Origin: Erinaceus europaeus
Taxonomy: Eukaryota > Chordata > Mammalia > Eulipotyphla > Erinaceidae
DNA length: 64,000 nucleotides
Direction: 5' to 3'
NCBI RefSeq assembly: GCF_950295315.1
Contig: NC_080171.1
Location: 35,924,822-35,988,821, forward strand
Positions 63,109 through 64,000 of the stretch are shown here, piece by piece. Below the pieces are notes generated by a model. That model was given only the letters and a program-made list of their open reading frames with translations, had not been told where the DNA came from and made no database searches. Each line of letters starts with the position of its first letter. Position 1 is the stretch's first letter. The translations under genes were made by a program, and so were the position numbers.

Positions 63109-64000
63109 GGGGTAGACATGCTGCTTCCTGGGCTGGTGGGGATGGGTGGGATGGGACACAGTCTTTCGGTGGTGGGAATGGTGTTTATGTACACTCCTAG
63201 TAAAGTGTAGTCATATAAATCACTAGTTAATTAATATGAGAGGGGGAAAATTAATTGTATGTCTTGGTTTTAAAACACAGACTGAGTCTTTTTAATATAT
63301 AGGCTGTGTATTTGATATGCGGACTCTCTCAAAAGCCTAGACCAAGTAGATCAGAAGCAACCGGTGGCACATATATACAAGATACTGGGTACTATACAGC
63401 AAACCCTAACAAAAGGACTTTTCAAAGTTAACCCAATTGCCAAATAATGTGATGATAACAATAACTATCCATTGTCTTTTTGAACCCTAAGACAGCAGGA
63501 ACATCACATCTCTACTATAGAGCCTATATTTCCCCCAGTCCTGGAAACTTAGGATAGGGCCCACTTTCCCGAATGCCTCTCGCGATAAATATCAAATAAT
63601 ATTGCATCTGCCAATCGCAACCTAATCAACGCAACGATTGCCACCTCAACATGCTTGGCTCAGACTATGTCCAGAGACTTCAGATGTGGAACGACAACCC
63701 TTCAGCTTCATCACTCGGGTGAGACCTTTCCTTTCATAATATTCTCTAATTCCATCCCAGGTGGTTCACTTTCTAACAAAGTCCCAAAACCTAGACATAC
63801 ACCAGTTTCCAGGAGATACAGCATATGTTCACAGGTATCCATAAACTAGGGCAAATATATACCTGAAAGCAGAAGTACACTAGAGTTTGCAGTGAGTACC
63901 CCCCCAACATTTCCTCTCCACTATTCCAACCTTTGGGTCCATGATTGCTCAACAATTTGTTTGGCTTTGTATGTTAACTCTCTTTTCAGTCACCACGTTC
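63109..64000 (+). mobile_element. LINE-1 3'UTR (young subfamily), runs off the window
   Basis: From GGGGTAGACATGCTGCTTCC to the window end this is a close copy of 85-990: CAGTCTTTCGGTGGTGGG, CAAAAGGACTTTTCAAAG, CAACCCTTCAGCTTCATCAC and TGATTGCTCAACAATTTGTTTG. Compared with the first copy it has small deletions (e.g. in TGTCTTGGTTTTAAAACACAG) and substitutions. The 64-codon open frame at 63655 is repeat shadow. Confidence 0.9.

Overview
The window looks like ordinary, gene-poor, AT-rich mammalian nuclear DNA (intergenic or deep intronic). No complete protein-coding gene, rRNA or tRNA gene can be supported, and nothing resembles a bacterial system, operon or CRISPR array. The repeat content points to a hedgehog (Erinaceidae, Erinaceus-like). 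Tens of copies of tRNA-derived SINEs carry the box B-like GGTTCAAGCCCC block, the CCCACCTGCAGGGGG / GAAGCTTCACAAGTGGTGAAGCAG core, a CT-rich body and an AATAAATAAATAAA tail. A distinctive LINE-1 lineage has a 3'UTR longer than 1.3 kb ending in GGTGGTGGGAATTGTGTGGAGTTGTACCCC. The species call is inference from remembered repeat families, not from a search.

Four SINE groups are used below; the letters are mine. Type A is the tRNA-like head CTGGTTGAGTGCAC with a CT body and AATAAATA tail. Type B is the head GTGGGTTAAGCGCA with GGTTCGAGCCC, ending in an AAC/AAT-rich tail. Type C is the head GATAGCATAATGGTT, then CATGCCTGAGGCTCC and CAGAGCTGAGCAGTGCTCTGGT. Type D is a degenerate head (CTCACCTGG..TTTGCCATG..) with GCACTGGAGGAAGCTTTGGTGCTGTGGT.

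Layout. 1-5.0 kb is a mosaic of LINE-1 pieces: a 3'UTR, an inverted ORF2 C-terminus plus 3'UTR, a sense reverse-transcriptase block and another 3' tail. 5-10.8 kb holds more truncated L1 tails, SINEs and an antisense L1 RT block. 10.8-23.3 kb is mostly single-copy sequence with scattered SINEs, a (CA)n tract, a Tigger-like element and a MIR. 23.4-24.3 kb is an old L1 with target-site duplications (TSDs). 26.5-31.0 kb is a second L1 mosaic with sense and antisense blocks. 31.2-37.0 kb is rich in nested SINEs, microsatellites and a 0.5 kb GGGGA minisatellite. 37-63 kb is single-copy DNA with SINEs, short L1 tails and ancient mammalian repeats (MIR, MER5A, a Charlie-like hAT, an MLT1-like LTR, a Tigger-like element). 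63.1-64 kb enters another L1 3'UTR in the same orientation as the one at position 1.

The only real coding homology is dead L1 ORF2. Two short minus-strand intervals (43804-43908 and 60714-60952) look exon-like and are offered as low-confidence candidates. I did not find a convincing previously undescribed system. The most informative observations are structural: L1 mosaics, an 83-bp duplication inside a reverse-transcriptase remnant, precise TSDs, a target site used twice, and nested insertions that give relative ages.
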